Source: Macrophomina tecta
Taxonomy: Eukaryota > Ascomycota > Dothideomycetes > Botryosphaeriales > Botryosphaeriaceae
Reading direction: 5' to 3'
Length of the DNA: 64,000 bases
NCBI GenBank assembly: GCA_024180945.1
Contig: JAKSGN010000038.1
Coordinates: 806,001-870,000, forward strand
This document shows, piece after piece, positions 35,702 through 46,835 of the stretch (the stretch's first letter is position 1; each line of letters begins with the position of its first letter). The translations under genes and the position numbers were made by a program. A model generated the notes under the pieces. The model saw nothing but the letters and a program-made list of their open reading frames with translations, searched no databases and was not told the DNA's origin.

Positions 35702-37182
35702 ATGGCCGACGACGAGGCCAGATTCCTGTACAACAGCCAGCTGGTGGGTTTGCTTCGATTTGAGCGTTCGCGAAAATTTCCCCCGCAGGCCCCGGAAGCT
35801 GTCCTACCTTTTCGAGAAGCATTCCGTGCTGACTGGAACTGTTCGCTATACAGGACGCCTTCGACCTCTACCACATCGTCCAAGAAGAGACGAGACCGCG
35901 ACGCGCACCGCTTGGCCCCGCGCTGCCCGCCCTCGGCCACGCGACATCCGGCGCGCTGGGCTCCGCCATATCGAAGCTGCTTATCTACCCGCTCGACCTG
36001 GTCATCACGCGGCTACAAGTCCAGGCGCAGTTCAAGCAAGATGGCGGTGAGAAGGAGGAGGGCGGCGGCGACGACGACGACGACGCGGAGTACAAGGACA
36101 TAATCGACGCGGCGCGCAAGATCTACGCGCGCGAGGGCGGCCTGCCGGCCTTCTACAGCGGCGTCGCGCAGGACCTGGTCAAGAGCGTCGCCGACTCGTT
36201 CCTCTTCTTCCTGGCCTACACGTTCGTCAAGTCGAGCCGGCAGGCGCGCAAGGCAGACCCCAAGAAGGCGCTGCCCGCCTTCGAGGAGATAGCTGTCGGC
36301 ATGGTGGCCGGGGCGTTCTCCAAGTTCTGGACCACGCCCGTGCAGAACATCGTCACGCGCAAGCAGACGGTCAGCATGGTCGCGGCGAGGGACCGGACGA
36401 GCAGCAGTAGCAGCGCGAGTGCGCAGCAGGGCGCGCGGGACATCGCGCGGCAGATCAGGCGCGAGAAGGGCGTGGCGGGCTTCTGGTCGGGCTACTCGGC
36501 CGCGCTGATTCTGACGCTCAATCCGGCGGTGACGTTCCTGCTGCACGAGAGCCTGCTGCGCGTGCTGGTGCCTAGGGCGCGGCGCGCGGACCCCGGCAGC
36601 AGGCTTACCTTCTTGATCGCGGCGCTGAGCAAGGTGGTCGCGTCGACGATCACCTATCCGGTCGCGCTGGCGAAGACGCGGACGCAGGTGTCGTCGCAGG
36701 CGCCGGCGGCCGAAGAGGCAAGCGAGGAGCGGCCGCTGAAGGAGGCAGATGGGAATAGCGCGGCGGCCAAGCGGACGAAGAGGGCGGGGCGGACGACGAT
36801 CGTCGGCTCGATAGTGCAAATCGCGCGCAGGGAGGGCGTGAAGGGCTTGTATCAGGGATTGGGCGGGGAGGTGTTGAAGGGCTTCTTCAGCCATGGGCTG
36901 ACGATGCTGATGAAGGAGCGGATACACGTGGTGGTGATACAGCTGTACTACGTCATTCTGAAGGCGCTGCGGCGGTACCCCAGCCCGCAGGAGCTGGCGG
37001 CGGAGGCGAAGGAGGAGATGAAGGAAGCGGTGGAAGCGGGCCGAGAGCTGGTCGGCAGCGCGTCGGAGAAGATGGCGGAAGCGATGGAGCGGACGTCGAC
37101 GCAGGCCGGCGACGTCTACGGGAGGAGCAGAGAGAGAGCGGTGGAGCTGGTCAAGCGAGAAGGCGGTAAGCGGGAGGATTAA
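35702..37182 (+). CDS. Mitochondrial carrier family protein, peroxisomal adenine-nucleotide carrier type (PMP47/PMP34/ANT1-like)
   Basis: Six-helix solute carrier, most like the peroxisomal members that exchange ATP for AMP to feed fatty-acid activation. Exons 35702-35743 and 35854-37182 (phase 0, 110-bp intron), 456 aa. Each of the three repeats keeps a PX[DE]XX[KR]-like signature: YPLDLVITRLQVQ, TTPVQNIVTRKQ and TYPVALAKTRTQ. Pairs EGGLPAFYSG, KGVAGFWSG and EGVKGLYQGL follow each odd helix, as expected. The N-terminus (GPALPALGHATSGALGSAIS) matches PMP47-type proteins. The C-terminal 75 residues are an amphipathic, charged extension (EEMKEAVEAGRELVGSASEK...) absent from simple carriers. Substrate assignment is by family and not proven. 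Confidence 0.87.
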
Positions 37183-37884
37183 TTTAAAAAATTGAGGGCG
37201 AAAATGGTGGTGAGTGTGCTCGGCGGTACTTGCGTAGTGGGTTTCGATTGCCAGTCTTCTCCAGTCATGTGCCGGCCGGCCAGGCACGCGCTGCCATGTT
37301 GCACGGCACGTTGCGCGGGCAGGCAGCGCGGCTTTGTGCGTCGCAGCGAGGCAGTAGGCAGATGCAATGGAGATTTGATAGGGAGGGCTGGCGTCGCCCA
37401 GATCGGCCTCGTCCTGCATGCGCAGCAGGGATTCGTCTATTGCCGCGACAACGTCCGAGCGTTGGCGCAGCTTGAGGAGGGCAGCCACAGCCGCTTAACC
37501 TGCGTCAACCCAACCTCTCCGCGACAACCACAACATCCCCCCCCGCGGACGCGCGCACCCTGCCGCACCGAGAAATGGACGCGAGCCCGCGCCAGTAGAC
37601 CCTCTCCGATCACCTGCGCGCGCGCCCGACGCCCGCGCCGACCGTGTGAAACACCCCAGCCCGCCCTCCGACTTCACCGCTCGCGACACCCAGCGCCCTC
37701 CGCCCAGGGCGTCTCTGCGCCTCCACCGTATCCGGCCTACGACGAACGACATCCCCCACCGCCACCACGACTGAACGACCACCGCCACGACGACTTCTTC
37801 ACGACATTCCCGCCCACCATCGCGCTCCCGCGCCAGGACCACCGCGCCCCTGCGTAGCGCGCTCCGACGCACACCACCCGCCAA
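37183..37884. promoter_or_regulatory. Promoter and 5' UTR region of nudE
   Basis: 702 bp. The 350 bp before the ATG are C-rich with few T, and the start codon lies in CCGCCAAATGACT. No gene seen. Confidence 0.45.
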
Positions 37885-39940
37885 ATGACTTCCACCCACG
37901 ACCGCCCCCCGTCGAGCCCCGCCCCGGGCGGCTCGCTCGAACAGGACCTCGCCTACTACAAGCAGCAGTATGAGCAGCTCGAGGTCGAGCTGCAGGAGTT
38001 CCAAGCCTCCAGTCGCGAGCTGGAGGCCGAGCTCGAGAAGGACATCGAGGCCTCGGAAAAGCGCGAGCGCCAGCTGAAGGAGAAGCTGGAGACCCAGAGC
38101 TTCGAGGTCGAGGAGTGGAAAGTAAGTTGCCTCCAGCATGCCCCCCCGGCCCGTGGCCGCCGCGATTCCGTCGTCGTGGTGGGTGTGTCGGCTGCCGCAC
38201 CCTGTTCCAGGGGGTCGCCGTCGCCTACGTCAGAGTCGCGAGCTAACGCGCAACCTCGCCTTCGCCCAACAGGCCAAGTACAAGCAGGCCAAAACCGAGG
38301 CCAATGGAGCGCAGAATGCCCTGCAGAAGGAAATTACCACTCTCCGGGAGGCCAACCGGTCGATGCAGCTGCGCCTCCGCGACATCGAGGTCGCCAACGA
38401 CGACTTCGAGCGCCAAGCACGGAACCAGACCTCGTCACTGGAAGACCTCGAGTCCAAGTACAACGTTTCGATCGAGCGCGGCGTCATGCTCGAGGAGGAA
38501 ATCAAGGCGGGCGAGCAGGAGCGTGAGGACCTGAGGATAGAGAATCAGCGTTTGCGTGACGAGCTCGCCGACCTTTCCATCGAAGCCGACATCGTCAAGG
38601 AGAAGCTGCGCGTCGCAGAGGATACTATCGCTCGCCACCGTGCGGAGAAGACGCATGCTCTCGTCACCGCCGACCACGTCAGGCCCCGCTCGCCCGTGTC
38701 CGAGACGTCGACGTCGGCCACGACCGTGTCTTCGCCCACGACGTCGACGCCCCCGCCCACCAAGTCCAACCGCACCAGCGCCACGACTCCACCTTCCCCT
38801 AACTTTGCGGAGTTCATGGATCGCTCCAAGGATGTCCGTGGCGTCCCGTCCCGACGTACAGGCTCCATCACCATACACGACAACACGCCACGTCCCAGAG
38901 ACTACGGCCCACAGCGCACGCGGCACAATCGGGCCCCGTCGATCCCATGGAGTTCTGCGAGTGGACGCACATCACCTACAAGGGCATGCAGACCTGCTCA
39001 GGGCCATTCGTACAAGCCTAGTGGTGATGGGGCTCTCCCTCGCTCGGGCTCGCTTTACCAGATTCGTGGGCTGATTGGCAAGATGCAGAAGCTCGAGGCT
39101 CGCGTCCACAACGTGCGCAGCAAGCTACCTGCACCCACCCACACCCCGCCGAAAGCGAGTCCCCGCGGTGGCAGCGCCCAGAGCAACCACTCGTCCATGC
39201 CTTCTAATGCCACTATTCGGTCCTCCGGCCGGAAACGGACGAGCGCCAGTACCACAAGCTCTACTAAGGACGGCGAGGACAACACTGGCGTCTCCAGATT
39301 GAACTTTGGTGCATCCATCTCCAAGACCGGCAGTGTATCTGGGTTTATGAGTGCTCCTAGCGACACGCTAAGTGCGAGCAGCAGGCCTACCAGCCGTGCC
39401 AGCGAGCAGAGCGGCGTCAGTGGCATCAGCAATGGCTACGGTCGCCCTGTTTCGCGAGGCAGCGCTCGACCTCCCTCGCGCCACAGCAACACGGGCCGCG
39501 GCACTCCCCTAGGCCACTTCTCAACGAATAACACGACTGAGGCCCGCCGTCCGCGCACTAGTGCCGCTTCGAGCAATTTCTACAACAACGACCGCTATGG
39601 CGGCCCCACCCGCCCGCGGACGCGCACTAGGGCCAATACGCGCTCTCAGTTCGACGACCTTGACGAACCCGGCTCGGGTCGCGATACCCTGAGCGCCCTC
39701 TCAACACCGGTCACCCGTGGCAAGCCTGACTTCAGCCGCAGCGTGGGCTCCAACAGCTCTGGCATCCCGACGCCAAATGGTCTCGGAACTGGAATTCCTA
39801 CGCCATCAGGTCTGCCGAGACGGATGAGCAAGAGCCGCAGGCCAAGCGTGGACACGGGTGCGGGTGCGGGCATCCCACCTCCTCCTGTCCTGCAGCGGAA
39901 CCATGGTCGGAAGTTAAGCGAGGTGGGCGAGACCTGGTAG
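37885..39940 (+). CDS. nudE: Nuclear distribution protein NUDE homologue
   Basis: Coiled-coil adaptor that links LIS1/NUDF to cytoplasmic dynein and is needed for nuclear migration in hyphae. Exons 37885-38121 and 38273-39940 (151-bp intron with CTAAC branch), 634 aa. The N-terminus [20 protein letters not shown] begins a long heptad-rich coiled coil to about residue 230 that contains [20 protein letters not shown] across the splice joint and [20 protein letters not shown], the hallmark LIS1-binding stretch. Later [20 protein letters not shown] is a second conserved helix. The remainder is Ser/Thr/Arg/Pro-rich and probably disordered. Length and order fit fungal NUDE/RO11. Confidence 0.93.
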
Positions 39941-42543
39941 AGAGGATGACAAGTATGACTACGCAGCGATCCGGTCAATCTGGGAAATCGAAGTGCTCGG
40001 CCAGATCGGAGATGGAGATTCCAGGGGGATTGTGGAGCATAGAGTGCCACGAGGCGTGGGGCTACGAGGCGCTGTCCCTGCCCCCAGACCGGACACCGCT
40101 TGCGCGTAACACGACAACATGACCAAAAAAGCTTTCATGCTTTTCCTATCATCACCGTTTTTCGACCCATCACAGCAAAGTTCAGCCTTTTTTTTTTTTT
40201 TTTTTTTTTGCCAGGAGAGGAGAAAAAGACGGGCTTGAAATTCAATCTTCCTCCGCCTTTTGTAAGGAGGGATTTTGGGAAAGGGTTTCAAGGCGTCTTT
40301 GGCGTCCTGGCGTTATGATTATTTCCGGATTGGGTTTTCTGGAGCCTTGGGCTGGCGCTGCCTCTGCTGTTGCCATTCACTGTATTTCCTGCATTTTATT
40401 TTCTTTTTTTTTCTTTTTTTTTTTACTTTGCTTCACGCAAAGAACCCACACGCGTCACACACACCGACACACACTTGCTCGTCTTTTGAGTTGCAACCTT
40501 TTCTTCTTTTCCTTTTTCACAAACAAACACTATACTATTGGGCCGACCCTCTGACATTTGCACCCTCCTGCTACAACACCACTCGGTTGTCGTTCTGGCT
40601 TCTAGGTCAGCGATTGAACCTCACTTTTTCATTGCAACATGTTTTGTTTTTTTCGGGTACATAAGATCATCAGTTCATCCGCATGATACCCCTCATCCTC
40701 ATTCCTCCTTTATACTGTTTTGTTTTCTCGAGATTGCCACCAGCCTTACTTCGACTCGACAAACACCGACCAAACAGGCCCTTTTTGGTCTTGCGTGGTC
40801 CACCTTTTTTTTTACGACAAATTTTACGGCCAGGACAAGAGCAACAACAACAACAACAACAAACCAAATTTTCGATCATTCAAAGACATCATCCTCATCG
40901 TCATCATCATCATCAGAAACCTCGTTTCGAGAAAATTTCCTTTTCCATGTTACAGACACCAGACACGCCAGTCCAAATCCAAACCAATCACCCTACTGAA
41001 AGACAAATTGCCAGAGAATACCTTTTCTTTTCATCTCTACCTTTATGAGAGGGCAGTAGTAGGGCTTCGAGCCCTGTACCCTTCCTCCGCTGTTTGTTTT
41101 TTTGTTGTTGTTGTCCTCCTACTTGCTTCTGCTTCGTTCAACCCAGATTGTTACTTTCGGTTGTACAGGGAGTTTTTTTTTCTTCGTGCTTGCTTGCTTG
41201 TGCTGCTTCTTACTTTTGGGCGGACTGTGATGAAGGAGGCGGAGAGATTTGTGACTGGCTTGCGCGCTTGTCGTTTTGAAGGGGGTGGAGGGAATGTTTT
41301 AGAGGTGTGCTGGTTGAGGTGGCGTGAAGAGTGGCATCTCTGGGGAAGTTGTCTGGATGGTGATGAGAGAGATTGATAATGAATGCTCGGTTCGAGCAGG
41401 GTGACAGTGCTATTACTGCTGTTGGCGGGAGGAGGGAAGGGATGAAAGGGAGACGCTGGGGGTGCGGATGGATCACCTCTCTTTTGATGGGCGGACAAGC
41501 AGGCAGGCAGGCAAAGATGGGTAGCGAACTAGAATGATATGAAATGTGACAAAAAATTTGAATGATGAAAAGAAAGACCTTCTCTGCTGTTTTCGGTTGT
41601 CTTATCCGTTGAGAGACGCGAGGTATACGTAATGCATGTTCCTGGTATTTTGCTATGCGAGTGCAGGGATGAGAGGTGTGTGTGTACGTGTGTGCTGATG
41701 GTCAGGAGATATTCGGAAAACTATTTTTGGAGGCGTTCGTTTCCCCTTTTCTTTTCTTATTTAAGGTTGAGAACCCTTGCATGGGTGGCGTGTTTAGGGT
41801 GTGGAGTTTATCTGGAGATGGGGTTGCTAGAGCGGGCATAGCGTGGGGCGGGGATGTTGTTGTTGGGATTGGGTGGACTGTGGGGAGATGACTTGGATCA
41901 AGCGGGCAGTCAGTTCAGCGAGACTGCAATGGAAGGTTGCTTTCCCTGTATTGGAGCAATTGGACGCAAGGGCGCGCGCCTCAAGTGTTCAGGAATTCCG
42001 TTTATGTTCGTCTGCTGGCTGACATCACGAGTACAATGCTTGTGTGGAATGTTTGGGATTTTAATGGTTTCAGGAGGTAAGCTGTTTAAGTTGCATTCAA
42101 CTGTACGAAGGCGCTTTTAAGACATCTCGTTTTCATCCGCTCTGTTCGCATCTACCTGCTGCCCAGCCTATCGCATCCAGGTGTCTCCTCTTCCACGTTC
42201 TCCTTCCCTCCCCAAGCTAACGCAATCTCCCTGTATTTACCGCGCGGAGACCGCGCCGCTCATTGCCAATCGTAGTATTTCGGAGCATTTCAGGCACAAG
42301 AACTATTCACGGCCGCCAGGGATACACGTCCCACGCCGCTGAACGGGGTTGGTGGGTCATGGCGCGGAACATACTGCTACCCATTTAGGAGGGCCTCGAA
42401 AAGTCGAGCTGGCCAGGACGCTCGCATTTGGTGTATTGCAGTGTGCCTTTATCCCCAGGATGGCCTCCTGCAGCTGAGGGTGCAGCAGGCCCTCCCTATG
42501 CAGCAGGAGGTCCTTGCCGAGCGGTCTCATATCCATCATCGCC
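39941..42543. other. Long intergenic region with T22 tract and (CAA)7
   Basis: 2.6 kb. It carries T22 at 40188-40209, a pyrimidine-rich belt at about 40390-40700, and a (CAA)7 microsatellite at 40842-40862. The pyrimidine belt looks like a fungal promoter or 5' leader, but no credible protein follows, so a non-coding transcript is possible though unsupported. Confidence 0.4.
40842..40862. repeat. (CAA)7 microsatellite
   Basis: Seven perfect CAA units in non-coding DNA. Confidence 0.9.
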
Positions 42544-43190
42544 TTAGAAATCCTCGTGGGCGAGGAGCTCTCTGAGGCGCTTGCTTGTCACCTCGACCGC
42601 GGCGTCCCGCGCCCCCCCTCCGGTCCTACCAGGGCGTCGACTCGCAGACGGACTGTACAGCTAGTGCGAGCTCGTGGCCTTCGTTCGTCTCGCAGGCGTC
42701 CTCGTGGAAGCACTTCGTCGCGAACTCCCTCAGCCTGCTTTAGCGTGTAGATTTCGCCGAATGTGTAAAGCGAGGCGTGGCGGAGCAGGCCTACACTCTT
42801 GCCTTCCGTTGCGAGCTCGTCGGAGCGGAAGGTGTAGAGGTATCGCACCATCGTTTTGGCGGCTACGAAGGCGTCCCTGGGATTCCCGTTGCTTGGGTCA
42901 GGAAAACATGTCCTGGGACTTTTCGTTTTCCTGCATCAAGAAGCTAAGGTCATCATCCGAACGTAACTGCCGTCGCCTACCTCATGCATCCTCGTCTGGA
43001 TGACTGCCTCGTCTTCCCTGCGCATGGCACTTTTTCCACTCATTTTGAGGCCGTAACGGGGGATTGATGGAGGCGGGCAGCACCTTGCTTTGGCTGAGAA
43101 AGTTCTCGTGGCACGAGTATGTTTCACTGTTGCTGCGGAACACTTGAACATCGGAGCATAGAGCGGAGTTGAAGAGCAACCTCGTCGGTT
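42544..43190 (-). pseudogene. BTB/POZ domain pseudogene
   Basis: Read on the minus strand, pieces of a fungal BTB protein appear in the right order but in different frames: LLFNSALCSDVQVFRSNSET with YSCHENFLSQSK (first BTB strands and helix), then FVAAKTMVRYLYTFRSDELA and LLRHASLYTFGEIYTLKQ, then after a one-base shift LREFATKCFHEDACETNEGH and LALAVQSVCESTPW followed by TAG, then in another frame ARDAAVEVTSKRLRELLAHE ending at a TAA at 42546-42544. The last shift falls at a run of seven G (C7 on the plus strand near 42612-42618). The distance between the first and second piece could include an intron. The domain call is good; the gene is not translatable as it stands. Confidence 0.75.
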
Positions 43191-44636
43191 AGTCTCGTGC
43201 CGCTGCATGGGCGGAATATCGTACTCTCGCATTACAGCTTCATAGGAGCGAAAGGCTCCTCCTGAGGGGTCGAAGGCAGCTTGGAAAATACTGGATGAGC
43301 TGCGGAGGCCTGAGGGTGTGCTGCAAGGCGGAAAATGGGTGTTGAAAGAAAACCGACTGGCAGATCTGAGATCTCTTGAGCCTCGAGTTTTAAACTTTGG
43401 GCAGTGGTACTTATGTCAATAAGGGCGACGGCACAGATGAGACTTTCCAATTTGACCGCGGACTTCTGCATCAAGATCCCTCGTTGGACTGTCTTTTCCC
43501 CCCTTTCCCTCCATGGCTGTGCAGCCGCATGTGATATCACGCGCGTGCGCGTAAACGGATAGAGTATTCACAAGAGCCACCGCAAACTTCGCATTCTGCG
43601 ATGTATAGCTCGGCGCAGAGGTCGACGCGTGTAATACATCGCCCAATCTCAATGGCCGGGATCCCACGGATAGTGTTCGGAACACAGAGAGCAATGATAT
43701 TTTATTTCCGGACCTCGTCTAATAGTTACAATGCTCGCTGATTGACGCTTCCAGAATCTGTCAGAGTGCACACGTCGAACTGGGGACATAAGGTGTGGGG
43801 TATTTCAAGCGGGTAGACGTCCAGCTTGCCGAGGTCTCGGGGGTGATCCAGTGTCACATGTCCATTTTCGAAGGGACATGATATTTCAGGATTGTCCTCA
43901 TCCTGGCCTTGCGGTAGATATTGTTGTAGAGAATGGGTGTCAATTCCATTCATGCTGAAAGCCGGACTGTCAGGAAAAGGGATGGAACAGCCTATAGGGT
44001 GGAAAAAGAATGTTCGGTTGAAAAGAAAATCCAAAGTAGAAAAACAGTAGCTCAATATCAAAAATGGAGAAAAGGAAGTGACAGCCAGCTATACATTGGT
44101 TGAGAAGAATATATGGAAACATTTTTTAAGGGTGCCGCTCCTCAAACACGCAGCGCAACTCGTGGGACTCCAGACTGCTGGATCCCGTGTCCGCATTGGG
44201 CACATGCTATGCATGGAGCAGCACTAGGAAGTGGTTGAGCCCAGCAACAGGCCGGGTAATGTGCGGTGGTCACTCTATGTGGAGGGAAAGTAACTACCCG
44301 GACGCGAGTGTATCAAAATACCGACTGCCGGTTCAACTACCAATCTGAAAAACCACGTGCGTGCATGTAACTTCTATGCATAATCTCCTTATTCAGATAT
44401 TTCACGATGCTGTTTGCACCTTTATGAGAGCTGAGGAACCTCGAAGGTAAACTTTCTTGATGCCACCATGTAAACCAGGGACTGTGTAACAGCCCATCAT
44501 CACCCGAGCGCGCCGTCCACTCAAATTACCTCTTGTCTGCCCTTCACGATTCTCTGCCAAGTGTCTCCAGACAATTGGATAACCTAGGCCTCCGATGGAC
44601 GTTGCAGTTCTCATAAGTCAACTGCGCGCTCTACGC
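43191..44636. other. Intergenic, no recognised gene
   Basis: 1.4 kb. A minus-strand frame at 44061-43726 gives a 111-residue peptide without a recognisable domain. Nothing else seen. Confidence 0.45.
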
Positions 44637-46394
44637 TCACGCACTCCAACCCACCCTCTTTTTCTCCTTCTCCATCATCGCACTCAACACTCCCTTCGGT
44701 GCATCATCCCACCTCATCTCCAGCTCCAAAAACCTCAAACCGCTGCCCTTAACCACCCGCTCATCCGCCACCACTCTCTCCAACTCCCCCCATGTCCTGA
44801 CCCTCCCCAAACACGCCTTCTCCTCATCCGCCCCAAACAAACCCGGCGCCCTCCCATACCGCCACCTCCCCACATCATTATAGCCCTCCCTTAGTCCGTG
44901 AATGCACCGCTCAATCGTATACCCCGAATTATCCACCACCACAACCAGCACATTCACCCCCTCCTTCACCATCGTCCCCAACTCCTGCACCGTCATCTGC
45001 AGACTCCCGTCCCCGATAAACAGCACCACCCTCCCCTCGCCATCCACCCCCTTCCACCGCCCGTCCGCAACCAACTCGCGCTGCGCGATGGCCGCCCCCA
45101 GCGCCGCGGGCAGCATGTACCCGATGCTCAGCCACGTCACGGGCGCGAAGAGGCGCGCATGCGGCGGCAGCGTCATCTCGCGCACGCCGTGCCCGCTGGT
45201 GCCCGTCTCGCCGAGCACGATGTCGCCGGGGCGGAGGAGGGAGGCGGCGAGGAGGCGCCAGAGGTGGGCGTGGGCGATGGGCTCGTCTTTGGCGACGGCG
45301 GCGAAGGACTCGGGCGCGGCGGCGCGGGCCAGGGCCGGGTAGGCGTCGTGCTGGGCGGGCGCGGCGGCGGCGGCGAGCGCGGCGAGGAGGCGGTCGAGCG
45401 CGAGCGCGAGCGGCACGTCGCGGATGGTGAGGGCGCTGTCGCCGGGCAGCGTGATGCGCGCGTCGGCGAAGGAGATGGTGCGGCCGGCGGGCGGGATGCC
45501 GGTGTAGTTGGAGGTGTTGGTGCTGCTGAAGTGCGGGCCGAAGCAGAGGACGAGGTCGGCGCCGTGCTGGACGAAGGAGCGGGTTGCCGGGGCGTCGAAG
45601 GCGCCGCCGTAGACGCCCTGGAAGTTGGGTGCGGACTCGTCGAGCAGGCCTTTGCCGAAGGCGGTGGTCCAGGTCGGCCAGTTGGTGGCGCGCGTGAGGC
45701 GCTGGACCTGGTCGACGATGCCGAGGGCGCGGGTCTCGCCGTCGACGAGGATGATGGGCTGCTTCGCGGCGTGGATCTTGTCGAGGATCTGGGAGACGGC
45801 TGTTTCGAGGGCTGGTGTTGGCACGCTGTCGGCGAGCTGGAGCTTTTCCCGGAGGCCGTCTGCGGGCACGGGGGCGGCGACGAGATCTACGGGGACCTCG
45901 ATGTATACTGGCCGGCTGTGCAAGAGGCACTGTCTCAACACTTGGTCGATCTGCTCTGGGCTGGTCCTCGGGTCCCTGAGGCTAGTCTGCGAGACGGTAA
46001 CGTGTGCATACATCTGGCCGAACCGACGAAAGTTCCCGTCGTTGAATGTGTGGTGAATCTTGAGTCCTGCCTCCTGCGAAGCTCTTGCCGGAGTGCCGAC
46101 GATGTGCACGACCGCCGCACGCTCTGCATACGCTCCTGCGATGGCGTTGATGGCGGATAGTTCTCCAACTCCGAAAGTGGTGATGATGGCCCCTACTCCC
46201 TTGATCCGCGCGTATCCATCTGCAGCATACCCGGCGTTGAGCTCGTTGGCGTTGCCCACCCAGTGCAGGCCCGATGGCTCGACATAGTCCAATAGTTCGA
46301 GGTTGAAGTCTCCGGGGACGCCATGGATCGAACCAACGCCAAGTTGCTTCAGGCGCGTGAAGAGATACTCCGCCAACTTTACAGTGGACGACAT
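44637..46394 (-). CDS. ThDP-dependent 2-oxoacid decarboxylase (pyruvate/indolepyruvate/phenylpyruvate decarboxylase family)
   Basis: Decarboxylates a 2-oxoacid to the aldehyde using thiamine diphosphate and Mg2+. Single exon, 585 aa from ATG 46394 (MSSTVKLAEYLFTRL), the family length. Catalytic residues are in place: Glu51 in GNANELNAGYAADGYARI, His114-His115 in KIHHTFNDGNF, Asp29 in GVPGDFN. The ThDP/Mg motif GDGSLQMTVQEL ... DNSGYTIE is present in the C-terminal domain, including the Glu of YTIE. The middle domain is typical (QPIILVDGE). A long Ala-rich stretch (LLAALAAAAAPAQHDAYPAL) lies in the inter-domain region. It is divergent from an aminotransferase across a 441-bp promoter; together with the nearby Zn2Cys6 gene this favours aromatic 2-oxoacids (phenylpyruvate, indolepyruvate) over fermentative pyruvate, which is inference. 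No frameshift seen. Confidence 0.92.
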   Translation of the reverse strand: MSSTVKLAEYLFTRLKQLGVGSIHGVPGDFNLELLDYVEPSGLHWVGNANELNAGYAADGYARIKGVGAIITTFGVGELSAINAIAGAYAERAAVVHIVGTPARASQEAGLKIHHTFNDGNFRRFGQMYAHVTVSQTSLRDPRTSPEQIDQVLRQCLLHSRPVYIEVPVDLVAAPVPADGLREKLQLADSVPTPALETAVSQILDKIHAAKQPIILVDGETRALGIVDQVQRLTRATNWPTWTTAFGKGLLDESAPNFQGVYGGAFDAPATRSFVQHGADLVLCFGPHFSSTNTSNYTGIPPAGRTISFADARITLPGDSALTIRDVPLALALDRLLAALAAAAAPAQHDAYPALARAAAPESFAAVAKDEPIAHAHLWRLLAASLLRPGDIVLGETGTSGHGVREMTLPPHARLFAPVTWLSIGYMLPAALGAAIAQRELVADGRWKGVDGEGRVVLFIGDGSLQMTVQELGTMVKEGVNVLVVVVDNSGYTIERCIHGLREGYNDVGRWRYGRAPGLFGADEEKACLGRVRTWGELERVVADERVVKGSGLRFLELEMRWDDAPKGVLSAMMEKEKKRVGWSA

Positions 46395-46835
46395 GCTGAT
46401 AAGACGGGGTAAGGATGCGGGGTACCCCAAACTGTACCGCTTGGAAGAATAAGGCAGTGCGGGGTGTACGAGGCTCAGGGGTAGAGCATGCAAAGTCTAA
46501 CAAAAGGTAAGGGAGATCAAGGGGTTTCTCCGTTTTATAGCTAGAAGGTACCAGCAGTCGTCGGTTCTTTGTGGAGGGGTGACTTGGTTTAACCGTGGTG
46601 AATATCCGTGCGGTTGACGCCACCACTCCGGCTACGCCGACTACTCCGACTACGCCGACTATATAGTACAACAGTACCACCCACTTTTGAGGACACTCCG
46701 ACTACACCAGCTATTCGGAACATGATGCTTGAGTCACAACTGAGAATCCAGACAGATAAATACAAGGTGAATGCCTTGAGTATGCAGAGGCCACATTTCT
46801 TTCCGTAGTTAGTTCCTCCTCAACCAGCCGACGGA
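46395..46835. promoter_or_regulatory. Bidirectional promoter of decarboxylase and aminotransferase
   Basis: 441 bp between divergent start codons. It contains a 9-bp direct-repeat array at 46628-46663, a fifth copy at 46698-46706, and the palindrome ACTATATAGT at 46658-46667 that includes a TATA-like core. A shared regulatory region is the simplest reading. Confidence 0.7.
46628..46663. repeat. Four 9-bp direct repeats (CCGRCTAYD), possible operator
   Basis: Units CCGGCTACG, CCGACTACT, CCGACTACG and CCGACTATA are head to tail; a fifth, CCGACTACA, stands at 46698. Each starts with CCG, the reverse complement of the CGG half-site used by Zn2Cys6 proteins. One such regulator gene lies 2 kb away in the same block. 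Binding is inferred. Confidence 0.65.

Noticed and set aside
44898..46160. 420-codon plus-strand frame antisense to the decarboxylase
   Set aside because: Gly/Glu/Ala/Val-rich mirror of the GC-rich decarboxylase exon, without a domain.
46395..46493. 33-residue N-terminal extension of the decarboxylase
   Set aside because: It would start at TTG and covers promoter sequence; from ATG 46394, Glu51 and His114/115 match the family numbering.
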